Source: Limanda limanda
Taxonomy: Eukaryota > Chordata > Actinopteri > Pleuronectiformes > Pleuronectidae
NCBI RefSeq assembly: GCF_963576545.1
Contig: NC_083646.1
Location: 19,684,163 to 19,748,162 of the forward strand
Length of the DNA stretch: 64,000 bases
Reading direction: 5' to 3'
The notes below the pieces were generated by a model. It was not told the origin of the DNA. It saw only the letters and a program-made list of their open reading frames with translations, and searched no databases. Positions within the stretch are counted from its first letter, which is position 1. The number at the start of each line of letters is the position of its first letter. This document shows positions 1 to 12,714 of this stretch, piece after piece. A program made the translations under genes and the position numbers.

Positions 1-2156
1 AATTGAGCAGTTGCTGCGATGCTGAGAAGATAACAAACACCGTTAGTGGCTGGAAAAGCAATCAATGCCTCAAAAGTGACTCCTGATCAAATATGAGATG
101 TATTATTTTTCATGTCATTCATTACAGGTTCATATTGGACAGTGGATCAATACATTCCATTCAGTAGATACATTGGTAAATATATTTATATATTAACTCA
201 CTTTATTTTCCACACATACATTATGTCTAGACTGTGAGTCCACTGGGACAGGACACACTTAGGCTCGGAGCGTATATAATTTTATATGGACAAAGAAACA
301 AATCACTTGTGGCACAAGTAACTAAATCTCTGGTGTAATAGGCTCATTTGGAGAGGGTTTCTAAAGCTGCACTATTAGTATTCTTTTCGACTCACAAGAC
401 AAACAGAAATGTGTGCGAAGTTTATTAAATGTCAAAGTAAATAGTCTTAAAATGTATATTTTTATTCTCTCCTGAAATACAAAATAGTATGTAGATATTG
501 TGATTTTTTTAATATATGGATTATAATCACAAGAGGATTCTCCATGGCTGAGGAAAATTGTAAATACATCTACTATGGCAGTAATGGTTACTGGATAAAT
601 TGGTTGGAGAGCATGTTTTCCTACTTCTAAACCCAAGCTGCTTCACTAGGGCTACAGAGGAGCCAAATCACCTGAAGTCAGAGCCAATCCGTTTGCCATT
701 CTCCGGCTCCCCCGGGTCAGGGCAGTAATTAGACACCTGTTTGATTCCTCCTTCATTCACTGAGTGAGAAAGACAAGGACCAAGAACACTGTGAGAGAGA
801 CACTTTATATTTCCAAGCCTCATACTTTCAGAAAAACACCCACTGCAGTGGAAAGCACTCGGAGAGTAGATAAATCTGACTTTGAATGTTTGTCATGTTT
901 GGTAACAAAATTCACTTCCAGGAAATCACGCATGTAGTTGGACAAACCTCATCTCTCAATGTCAGGGACTATCAACTGCCAGGTATTTGGCAACACTGTT
1001 GTAAATAAACATTTGTGTTTTGTGAGATCAGAGCGAGTGCCAAGGGTAAAAGCAAGTCTCTTACCTGTACTAGACAATATAAAAGGAAATGTATCTGGGC
1101 TTGGCAGTGAATAAGATGATAAACTGACCTTTAACTATCAATTGCTGCAGCTAGAAAAAGTCTTGCAGATATGCTTTCATAGCCTTTACCATTGTAGGAA
1201 TGTAAGGTGCCGGATTGGACTCAAGCCATCTCTCTATTTTGATCTGTAAATCAAACACCTCATGCACTGGAAATGAGATTCATGAAATATGTAGTATCCC
1301 AATTATCCTTGAAGTTCGCTGTAATATTTGAGGCAAGACATCAACCAATAAACAGAAACCCATCGGTTTTAATACTACCATAATACTACCAGCCGACGTT
1401 TTCTCCTTTGACTTCTTTCAGGAAGTTCATTAGCTTTGAAGTTAATTGTTGTGGGTGATAATGCAGTTATGACTTCAATTATATGCAATGAATCCACTAG
1501 GCAAATTAAGCATCTCTTCACAGTCTTTTAAATGATATACAGTATTGTCTCTTAGAAAAGATTACAGCCCTTTGCATTATTCATGTCTCCATGCAATGCA
1601 GAATCAATGACACATAAGGCAATAAAGATTACAACCTGTTATCACTGAAATGTTTAGCACACTGTGGAGTTAAAGGGAATTGTGTTCCTGATTTATGTTA
1701 ATGACAGAGCTCCGCAAGCAATTAAAATGCATTCAATTCAGTCTGAGTGTACACAAATCATCTGCGCGAGAGGTCACTCAACCTTGACTACCTCTGTGTG
1801 TATAGATCACACAGTGAATGAACATAAGTCAGCCTGATGTATTGCTTCAATAGTGCAAAATGAGACACAGGAAGTTTCGGGCATTTGCAGCTGATCAAAT
1901 TTAGCATTTTGCTGCAAGATAAATTATTAACCTGATCTAAATGAGTTCAGTTCTATCAGGACAGGAAGTCCCGGACTGCAGGAGATATGGAGTATCAGAA
2001 AGAAAAAGAGACTGCACTTCTGCTGAATCTAGTACTGTAGCTTAATTATGTCACCAAATGATACAGCAAAAAAAAGAGACAAGAAAGAAAGCAAGTCCTA
2101 CACAAACAAAAAATCCAAACAATGAAACAGTTGCATAAGAAAAATAAAAGACTTAC
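1..2156 (-). other. csmd3: Intron downstream of the linker exon (partial)
   Basis: This stretch follows the linker donor and runs off the window. It is AT-rich and without coding signal; the one longer open frame near 361-636 shows no recognisable domain. No named repeat was recognised, apart from a short doubled TAATACTACC motif near 1371-1391. Confidence 0.8.
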
Positions 2157-2234
2157 TCAAAGACAGTTTGTTAGTGTTGTCCTTTCCTGGTAATAATTTT
2201 ACCCCTCTGGATTTAAGCTCTCCAGAGCTTTTCA
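2157..2234 (-). CDS. csmd3: CSMD3-like exon: basic linker between CUB2 and Sushi2
   Basis: This 78-bp exon encodes VKSSGELKSRGVKLLPGKDN followed by TNKLSL. It has no domain fold and corresponds to the lysine-rich linker (VKK...KSRG.K..PGKDNSNK) that separates CUB2 from the second Sushi module in all CSMD proteins. It is too short to stand out as an open frame; it was found from its conserved residues and its splice sites (CTCTCGACCAG acceptor, GA|GTAAGT donor). The acceptor pyrimidine tract is weak. The exon is symmetric in phase 1 (26 codons), so it could be a cassette exon. The next exon, starting with the second Sushi module, should lie below position 1. Confidence 0.93.
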
Positions 2235-3452
<1,218 letters not shown>

Positions 3453-6218
3453 TCACAAATAAAAGAATACGTGTCATTTGTTTTCACTTCATTTCGAAAT
3501 GACAGCTTTTCGGTGATTGAAATCTGTTTGTGTGTGTTTGTAAAGTGGTAAGACAAAAAGGCTGTGTCTCTATTCATGGGCTGTATCCTTTAGCGGCTAC
3601 ATTTGAAGACCAATTGCATCACAAGGCTAGTTCAAATGCGTCTTTCCATTTCTGAAAAACAAAGGCTCCAATGGGGGGATTCTTTCCAGCCCAACCTATC
3701 CCAGGATTCATTGCACTTCAGTTAATGACCGTATTTCAAAGAGATAATGGCGCCAGCAAGCGATGAGACGTCCACTGCTTGAGTATCATGCTAGGTCTGT
3801 GCAGAAAAGTCTGTATGTTTCACCTATATGTGCAGACACGGATCATCATATCTGAGCTTGTCTCTGTTAAACCTCTGTGTGTTGGGAGACCATGTCTGTC
3901 TTAATACTGACTTAAGTGCTTTAAGACAAAAGGTCTATTCAGCGTGTGGCCATAGCATCAGAGACTCTCAATAATCGTAGAGATTTAAAGCTGCCAAGGG
4001 CCTTCTCGTTTGTCTGGCTAACCAGCTCTGGGTTTTTTTCCAATTGCCTTGCTGTTCCTGCACCGTATCCTGTCATACCGCAGTCAATAGAGCACAATGC
4101 CATTGTAGCTTTTAAACAGAGATTTGGGACAAGCAGAAAGAAACGTGATGCAGTTGATTACCTAAAGAGGAAAAATGCCTCTTATCAGACAGATTAAATG
4201 CTGTCACATGTTGATTTTTAATTGATTTGCAAACTACCTGTGATTTTTTGAACTACTTGATTTTATTTCATATCATCCATTGTAATGGGAGATGATGGCA
4301 GCTTTCACAGGGGAATTTATAGGTAATTAATTTTCACACAAAAGCTGACCTTTTCTCACATTGCATCATTGATAAAATGCTAATGAACCTGATGTATGGG
4401 GCAGAATGAAAAAGAACAGCCTTCAAGTGGCTGAAGTTTGTAGCGGAAACTGCCTACAAGATTCCTGCAGTGGAAGCTGCAAATTATCACAAAATTTCTG
4501 CTCGAAGTCTAAAAGAAAATGGATAGTGACAATAAAGCTCTACCCATCAGGAAGGTGCTTGGACGCTCCAGGCAGCAGAGGAGTGATGTTACGAACTTAG
4601 GAGCAACAGAGGTGAATATATAGCTGTCATAACAGCAGAGAATGGCAGGGCAAGTGAAACATAATGTGTCATCAACTGTAAATAAAGCCATGATGACAGA
4701 GAATTTTTCTCCGGTGGTTATTTGTATTTATACAGAGAAAACTATTGATTTATCCAACACAACCATGCATGCAAAATTATCCCTGTTACATTCAAGTACA
4801 AAGTGAAGAAATATATTTTTGATGCCTAGTTTTCAAAGTGGGAATAGACTCACCACTCCCTTCAGCATCAGATGTGACCTGAAAAATTGATGACTGCGTG
4901 CCTAAATGTTATCATGACTGCATAGGTCAAGATATTAAATGCTGCGTCATGTCAGTGAAAACTTTCTGTGACTGAGAGTAGGAATATATTATTTCTATCA
5001 CAGCCTTTTGTTTGTTAAGTTGCCTTTGTATGTCCAGTTTGTGATAAAACTTTAACATCAGCTGAATGATAGCACAAAATAATTCAGGGTTGTTTTTCAC
5101 AAAATATTGATGCACATTACTGCTACTTGTCATTGTTACTGTCGTGGAAACAAATGCATAACTTGTGGAAAGTGGGCTGCCCAGTCTCCTTAAAATAGAC
5201 AAGGAAAAGTGAGTGCCGTCTACTGTTTTCGTATTGTATCTACCCCAGTGCATACTGAGCGACAAAAGATGAGAAAGTCCAATTGGAAAAATGGATTCCT
5301 CACATAATGCACTGCCATTCTATCTCTGAAGGCTCACTTAGGCTGGGTATTTGTTCCTTCATATATATGCAATATGGTATTTCGAAGATTATTTTTTGGC
5401 TTGAGTACAGATTTTTCATGTGCTTGATTTTATCCAAGTTTTAAAATGCTTCAAATCATTGATCTGGGGCTTCAAATTAAATAGTTAATTCAGATGTAGG
5501 CATGTGAAGCACATTGAAGCGAAGTCTTAGTATAACTTGGCTAATTTGATAGAATGAGGGTTGAAGGGAGCATGGCAATCTCATCAAAAATACCAACATA
5601 ATGAGTCCAAATGTGCAGGTACTGTGGCCAAACGTGGCCTTGAGGCCAGAGTGACAAGCTGAAATCCCGAGTGCCTCTTGTCTGCTTCACAGAGGCAGCC
5701 TATACGTAGGTGCACCCCAGATAATGAGCGATCAATTCAAATTTGTCAAAAAAGATAAGGCCTGGTGATTTTGGATTTTACTCCCACACACATTCTATAA
5801 AATCTGACAAGAGGGAGTATTTGTAAGAATATTTTATGTGCTCTCTATCCTTCATCAAATTACTCCCTCTTCAAAAGCTCTTCAGGAGATACGCTTATAC
5901 AGCTTGGTGCCTGTCTGCCAGCAGATTGGCTTCTGAAAACAGTGAGCCATGCAGTCACTGTATACCCAGTGGCCTCTTACATTAATTGCCCTGGTGAAAT
6001 TCCTGGGTCGACTGTCAATTCACATACTTTCAATTAAAGGTTGCCTTCTTCAGACCCGGATCGCAGTGGAGCACATCTAGGAGGCATTTTGATTTTTTGC
6101 CTGAGAAGATCAATAATAAATCCCAGATAGAAGAAATTGAATCTAATACATATGGTAATTTCATCCTGCTTTGAATATTGTAATCTTCCTCTGAGAAGCA
6201 TTTAGCCACTGCTCATAT

Positions 6219-6282
6219 TCAGTGAACCAAACAGGATACTTCCAGATTCCTCAGTGAACCAAGCTAGATATTTCCAGATTGC
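6219..6282. repeat. Two-copy 32-bp tandem duplication
   Basis: The units 6219-6250 and 6251-6282 both begin TCAGTGAACCAA and share TTCCAGATT near the end. They match at 27 of 32 positions and lie head to tail without a spacer. Confidence 0.85.
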
Positions 6283-8700
6283 TCAGGGAAAAAAACATTT
6301 TTTCTGGACTCTTGCAACATGCAGAATTAATGCTAATCAGGAAAATATGCAAAGACCCTGGATTATAGAAAAAGTTGAGCCTTTTTGGATTGACTTCCAT
6401 AATGTGTAGGTTAAACACCACCTGCACATCAAATCCACAAAGCCTTCCAGGTTTTATGCTTTGTGTAGACATTTGATATAATGAGTGACATGTAATCCAC
6501 AGCTTGTTGTTTTTGCCCTTTGTGAACAAGGCTGTACAATCATATTAAAGGTCAGACGAATAACAAAGAACTGTTTTTCTTGGTTTAGGAAGAATCCAAT
6601 GTTGGCTTTTGAAAAATGGAAACAGATTGGTTATTTTTTTGTCTATTTCCACTGTGATTGATGTGTAGCCTCAAATCAACCTTCCTCAGCGTGACAGCAA
6701 TGGAATCGATAAACTCATTTGCAGAGATCTGATAGAAATCTTCAATTGATGAAAAGGATAAAAGCTGCTAAGATATGTCAGCAAAACATATTTCTACTAT
6801 CACAAATTGTTTTTATTAATTAGCAATCATCTATCATCCACTTTGGGGAAACTGGTTGGCAACATTGGACTTGTTCACATGTACTAGGTTTTCCATTTTA
6901 TACCTAACATAACTTAAAATGTAAAATCCTTACATTTATCTGAGTAAGCGAGTAAGGAATTAAGTAATTAGAATTTCTGGAGAAATAGGAAATTAAAATT
7001 ATTGTGCAGTATTTTTTATATCCAAATCAGCTTACATAAAGCTGAGTCACAAAAGGATTTGTTATGTGAAACCACTTTTGTGAATTTCTCTTTTGTTCAA
7101 ATAACAGTCACTACAAACAGTAAACTAGCTGGTTCATCAAGAGGTAGGCAATGGTGAATAAATTCTAGGTGGCTGCTTGTAAAAGTGCCAAAAAGTATTT
7201 GCTTTTGATAGCCACAAACAAGCCACGTTGTCATAGAGGTGCTACGATTATTGACCAATACTTTTAGAACACAATTCAAACACCAAAACAGGAGGACAAG
7301 AAGGCCCAACCTTATTTGATGTAAGTGACTGTAGCGTGTGTTTAATCATAGGTGATGGGTCGGGTCTGGTGCAGAGCTTTGTAGGTGCCTGTTTGCTCTG
7401 CTGGGAGCTGTCTAACACATAATTCCGATAGTTCAGCGCTGCAGACTGTTAAGACCATTAGTGATTGAAGCTTTCAAACAAACTGCCTTCAAAGTGTTCA
7501 TTTGGGACAGAGAGAAATATCACTGCCTCCGTCTCCCAAAGCTCCTCCATAACTCAACCATAAACATTTCAAACTGACACATTTACAAAGCTAAGGTATC
7601 CCCAATGCTCCTACTCTTAAACCAGTCAGTTTTCCCTGTATGGAGGAATCTGCATTTAATGTAATTGCACTTATTTATTTTTTTATTTTAATCCCATATG
7701 TGGAATTTATTTGTTGATCTAATTGTTAATTATTTTAGGATTAGATGCTGTGTAGTGGACTGTCCTGTGAAGTATTTTAGTTTTTCTTATTACCAAGCAC
7801 TAAATGAATTATTCTGTCAGGGATGAAAGTTTCTTAATGTGAAAACACATTTTTGCCATCCATCTTTTTGAATCATGTTTAATACTTGATAACCACCTGC
7901 ATTAGCACAGGTTAAGAGAGGATAACAAGTGAATTTGGGTCAGGCTTTAAGGCTATTTGCCTAAAAAAGGCTAAGAGGAGATAAATCTCTCTGACTCAGA
8001 GCTTCAGCTCAAGGGTAAATTGACAGTTTGCTTGTCTCCAATCGCAGCTGGTGCTATATGTTAGGACGCTTGTAAGTTTAGCTGTCCAAAGGCCTTGTAC
8101 ACAGCCATATACACTAATAAAAAGAGGGGGAGCAAGAGCAATGGATTTTATGGGCAGGAGAGAATTGCTCACTTTGAATCGTGCTTGTTTGCTTGTCTGT
8201 TTGTTTACCTGGCCGAGTTGAAGCCATCTCTCTAAAATGATGGCCCCGCTGCACTTCAGCTCACTGGGTCCCGCTTGGATTGTAGGGGCTTAAAAGAACT
8301 CAGCCTGACATCTTCTGACATTCGGTGACATGGAAAAACATCATTTTGGAGTTTCAAAGAATTCAGGTGATGCCTGCTGACTGCTCATCACATTCACAAG
8401 TAAAACTCCCCCCCAAAAAAGTTCTGCTGGTTTAACCTGATCAATAAATAAACACACTGTGTATTTGTTCTCCTCTTTAGACACTGCACTTCAGCAAAAA
8501 ACTGAAATTCATATTTAATCACACAGAATTGTGCTAGTTTAATGGAAAACGTGATGATGGGAAATGTAACATAAAAATGTAACCATATATTGGGATCTAT
8601 TTTTGTATTATTAACTAGAATTAGCGCACTGGTTGTATGTTTCCCTTTATCGTTGACCACTTAAACATAATTACTTTATCTATGAGCCTAAGTCTAACAA

Positions 8701-8885
8701 GAAATTCCCTCAAGACGGTGTATACCACATTCATGAGGCCAAAAACTGTTTTTTGAGGTCACAGGAATGCAAGCTCAGTGTGACCTTTACCTTTGACTAT
8801 CAGACACTAAAAATGTATCAGTTCACCTTAAATCCAAGTGAATATTTGTCCCAAATTTGAAGACATTGCCTCATTAATTTTAAAA
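8701..8885. repeat. Degenerate copy of a common teleost interspersed repeat
   Basis: The stretch has AATTCCCTCAAGACGG, TGTGACCTTTACCTTTGAC, and later CAAGTGAATATTTGTCCCAAA with TTTGAAGACATTGCCTC. These resemble a dispersed fish repeat I know by its tgacctttgacctttgacc core and 'tccaagtg..gtttgtgccaaatttgaag' segment. The assignment is from memory and the copy is diverged. Confidence 0.5.
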
Positions 8886-9020
8886 CTCTTGTACTTCAGA
8901 GCAGGTTACCTGGTGGTATGTCAAAACACATCAAAGTCATCTCATATCAGCCCACTGTCACACTCTCTTTAGCTGCGTCAGCAATACAGTACTTAGCAGT
9001 TATTGGCCCACTCAGAGCAC

Positions 9021-9106
9021 CGCTCCCTTCCTCTCCCTCTATCTTTCTTGCTCTCTCTCTCTCCCTCACTGACACAATATCTGCCTCTCTCTCCCTCCTA
9101 CTCCAG
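9021..9106. repeat. CT-rich low-complexity tract
   Basis: The plus strand is almost entirely C and T with runs of CTCTCTCT, so the gene strand is GA-rich. The short open frames on both strands here are by-products of this composition. Confidence 0.85.
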
Positions 9107-9156
9107 ATGACAACTCTCAGGGACAACAAAGCTTGAAGCTCAGTGATTGATTAGAG

Positions 9157-10316
9157 CAGGGGTGTCAAACTCAAATAGGCAATGGGCCGAAATCAAAAAA
9201 TTGCTTCAAGTCGAGGGCCACATGGGTTCAACGTTTATTGAAAACTTATTGAAAGAACCTTAGTGCACATATTGAACCTGGAACTAACAAGGCCTATAGA
9301 GTATTGCCGATAAAACAACATTAATTATGAAATAAATGAAAACAAATAATAAATAATACATAAATAAATATAAAAGTAATAAAATCAGTTTCATTAATTG
9401 CTTTCTGGCTTTATCTGCAGTATTTCCAGAGTAATTTCCACTGAAAACATTTTCTACAGGCAAACAACAGACAAAAATAATTGACTTCAAAGAAAAATCA
9501 AATGTCCTGTAGTAGCAAGAGAAAAACAAGTTTTCCTGCAGCATCTGCGTCTCCCACAGGCGCAGCTTGGTTTTAAAGCCCTCACTGTAGCGTACATGTC
9601 AGTGACGACACGGCCCCCCCCCCAGCCCCTGAAGCTGCAGGTTGAGCTCATTCGGGTGGCTCGTGATGTCACACAGACACGTTGTATTTCGGAGCTTTCA
9701 GAAAAGACTTGAACTGGCGGTGATTTAAACCTTTGGCTCTGATTAAGTTAACCGCTAATGTTATGATGCTCATCACATGTTCGTTTTCAAGGCTTTGCAA
9801 CACAAAGACTCCTGGTGTATGATGCAGTGATAAGCTGTCAACTCACTTTTTTCCTCACTTTTTTCCTCCTTCATCTTTTCTCGGATCCACCCTTTACATC
9901 CGCGATCATATACTGTTCCTCCCACCTGTCTTGAAAGCTCCTGTTTTCAAATGCCACCTTTCGTTTAGCCATTTTAGGGGAGCGGGATAGTTGAAAGTTG
10001 TCACAAGTGATATGTGATACAGACTGTGAGGTGCGCGGTCGCGGGACCGTGATTGACGTGCCGACACACGGGCAGTGCATTGTGGGATCTGTCATTCACC
10101 ATTGACCCGCCCACTCGTCAGCCAATGAGAGCCTGCTATTGGTCTAGAACTGTCACGTGCCCCATCCCGATGTTTTCACTGACCCTCAGGAATTGTCAGT
10201 ACTTATTTTTTATTGAGAACTTGCAAAACACTGCCGGCGGGCCAGCTCTAATAGTAAATAGATTTTATCATGCGGGCCACATATAATTCATTCGCGGGCC
10301 TTGTGTTTGACACGTG
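9157..10316 (-). mobile_element. Internally deleted hAT DNA transposon
   Basis: The ends are CAGGGGTGTCAAAC and, inverted, CACGTGTCAAAC, and they are flanked by the perfect 8-bp duplication GATTAGAG at 9149-9156 and 10317-10324. An 8-bp target duplication and CA-type termini define hAT superfamily elements. Transposase remnants lie on the minus strand. An ATG at 9972 opens MAKRKVAFENRSFQDRWEEQ, the start typical of BED-finger hAT transposases related to GTF2IRD2/ZBED proteins. Further on come pieces resembling LTAYHCIIHQESLC (near 9850) and HPNELNLQLQG (near 9650), in different frames and with large gaps. It cannot encode a working transposase and was probably mobilised in trans. The GGGCC-rich ends next to the termini are usual for this group. 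Confidence 0.9.
9871..9972 (-). pseudogene. N-terminal fragment of hAT transposase
   Basis: From the ATG at 9972 the frame reads MAKRKVAFENRSFQDRWEEQ, then YMIADVKGG, and stops after about 33 codons, before the zinc-binding cysteines of the BED finger. The start resembles the first residues of GTF2IRD2-like hAT transposases. The break is an internal deletion: sequence just downstream corresponds to the middle of the transposase. Confidence 0.75.
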
Positions 10317-11685
10317 GATTAGAGCTTCTTTCAGACAATTTTAATTAATGCCCAACAGTATTGCATAAACCTGGTGGATGCTCCCATTTGCACAGGACAC
10401 AGAAGAGACAGATAACCTTAACTTCAAGGTTGGAGGTCAATTCCATTTCATATTTCCTTGTTTCAGTCAGACAGTGACTTCTAAATTAAGCCTTCAAGAA
10501 AGCCATAAATAAAAACGTCTGAAGACTGCTTTTTAAGCCAAACTCTGATTCATGTGCACCTTCATCAGAATTATGCAACAGGGAATCACCTTGTCCGTGA
10601 CTTGACTTTATTAATTTAGCACCACATGGAATATTCAAAATGTTTTCTGCTTGTAAATATCCAAGAAAAGTCATTAAAAGGTGGCTAGCTTCCGTACGCT
10701 GTAGCTTCCCATGCATGCAGCTGACTTTAAAGATCTGATACTATAATAAATGACATGGTCGCACTCAACCATACATACTGAACCTTTGTTCCTTTACATG
10801 CTTTAAAAACTTAGCAGGCAGACCTCCTCGTTATCCAAAGAACTAAGACAGAAGCCTTAGGCAATACAACCTTGTTTTACCAAGCCCCCACCACCCTTTG
10901 GAATTAACTCGGAGCTGCCAACTCTCTTACGATCAGTAAATCTAGAGACCAACATTTTTTGTTCTCTCTCTGAGTGCCCATTAACTTCTCTTTTTTATGA
11001 TTACACACCGTCCCAATCACATAAATTACTCAGCTAGGTAGATTATATATCTGAACTAAATGTAATTTTACTACTGGATTTTAACTCCACAGCAATGCTT
11101 TATTACACCAACTATTACAACTTCCTGTTTACTTTTTGCAATTGCTGTTTTCCTATCCTGCATCTCTTTGCATTCCGAGCCATGAAAATGATGAAGGATC
11201 TCTCTTTGTCTCTCATCCTTTTTTCTTATATGTAAATCTTTGAAGGTTTGGTCTGGGAGTTGAATTACAGCTGTGGGCCTTTAAAACCTTTGTGGAAACA
11301 CGATGTGATATTGTGCTGAACAAATAAACTTTAATTACTTTTTTTATTGAAACCTAATCTAGTAAAAGACAAAACTGACTTCAACCTTACAAAACACAAT
11401 CATTTTGTGATAAAAGTCCTAAAATATCTGGATTTAAAAACATAAAAAATATATTCTGACAGAATATAGGCCATGATTTCACAGCTTTAAAAATGTGATA
11501 TGTAGTGCCCTTCTCCACCTGACATACAAAAAAAAAAACACATCACAAACCTTTCTGTGAACACCTTGTGGACACTGACATACCGGTAACACATACCAAT
11601 ACCAACATGAAGTTACACTAAAACTATGTATGTACATCAACTGAAAGACAAAAAACTACCCTTTCCTTCTCACAGCCCAACTCAC

Positions 11686-11932
11686 CAGATGGTTGGCGTT
11701 TCAGATCCCTCCACTTCCAGATAATCCGACTTTTCCTCCATCTGAAATTCCGTGAACACCAGGGAGATGGTATCCCCGTGATCTGCCAGGATGGTCCACT
11801 TACACTCCCCACTGCTGCCTAGACCTCCAGCACCTCCACCTCCGCCAGTGCCCAGGGAGTCGCTGCTGGGGAACTCGAAGCTGGAGATGAGCCCGCTGGA
11901 GCCCCTCAGGGTGCCACCGCACGTGTCCTCCG
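11686..11932 (-). CDS. csmd3: CSMD3-like exon: CUB domain 2, first part, with Gly-rich insertion
   Basis: This 247-bp exon reads EDTCGGTLRGSSGLISSFEF, then PSSDSLGTGGGGGAGGLGSS, GECKWTILADHGDTISLVF, TEFQMEEKSDYLEV and EGSETPTI. The N-terminal and C-terminal flanks match CUB2 of CSMD3. The loop between the two cysteines is changed: where human CSMD3 has about ten residues (PNEYHNNADC), this copy has 23, mostly Gly and Ser, encoded by GGN triplets. Cysteine spacing thus rises from 26 to 39 residues, but both cysteines and the frame are kept. In the conserved E-x-Y-D-Y-L motif the first Tyr is Ser. The acceptor is CTCTTTGTGACTGACAG and the donor TG|GTGAGT. The proline-rich reading frame on the opposite strand here is a shadow of the Gly-rich stretch. 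Confidence 0.95.
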
Positions 11933-12547
11933 CTGTCAGTCACAAAGAGGAAGGCCGGGTGCAGAGAGAAAAAGACACACAGACTCTAGGTTATTTCAGA
12001 GCTATTATTCAAAGTTCAACATGGGGAAAAAGTGGCTGTAGGCATAAAACATCTGTTCCCGTCCCTTCTGATAAATGACAACCAGAGACAGAGAAATGTG
12101 GAGGCTGATGCTCAGGTCATCTAAACATGAAGCTGCACAGGTCATCTAAACACAATTTGGAAATTGATAATGGTATGAAACGTAGAATAAAAGGTTTATT
12201 TAGTTTCCTACACAATGGCAGGAAATAAAGCATTCATGAGTGACAATTGGCAGAACTATTTACCAATTAATTGTGCACTAATTCTGTCACAGTTTTGTTG
12301 AGCAGTTTCTATGTGAGAGGAAAAGACCCAACTCTCGCTTTTGTGCTTTTTTTTCTCTCTCCCCCCCCCCATTCTCCCTCCATCCAAGAGTCAGTAATTC
12401 ATCATTATGTCCGCGGAGCCCCTCATGTTTCAGGAAACAAACAAATGGTGATAAACAGGGCTTATAATGCTGTGAAATTGTATATTTTTTCAGCGTGGGG
12501 AGCAAGGCACGTCAGCTGAATGTTAATGCACTACACCATAACAGTGG

Positions 12548-12714
12548 CTTGCTCTCTTTCACTCCAAGTCCCTTTTCCCCTTCTCTGCCTCACCCTTTCT
12601 AATATCTCTCCATCTCTCCCTCCATTCCACTCTTCCAAACCTTCTCAGATCTTTTATACTATTACTCGCCAGCCTCCCTTCTATCCCTGCATTCGTTTTT
12701 TTTCTCCCTTAAGA
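12548..12714. repeat. Pyrimidine-rich tract (plus strand)
   Basis: This stretch has C and T over most of its length, following a run of ten Cs near 12360. On the gene strand it is a purine tract. It gives rise to a spurious 130-residue frame and has no coding features. Confidence 0.75.

Noticed and set aside
11791..12078. Proline-rich protein on the plus strand
   Set aside because: It is the antisense of the Gly-rich part of the CUB2 exon continued into the intron.
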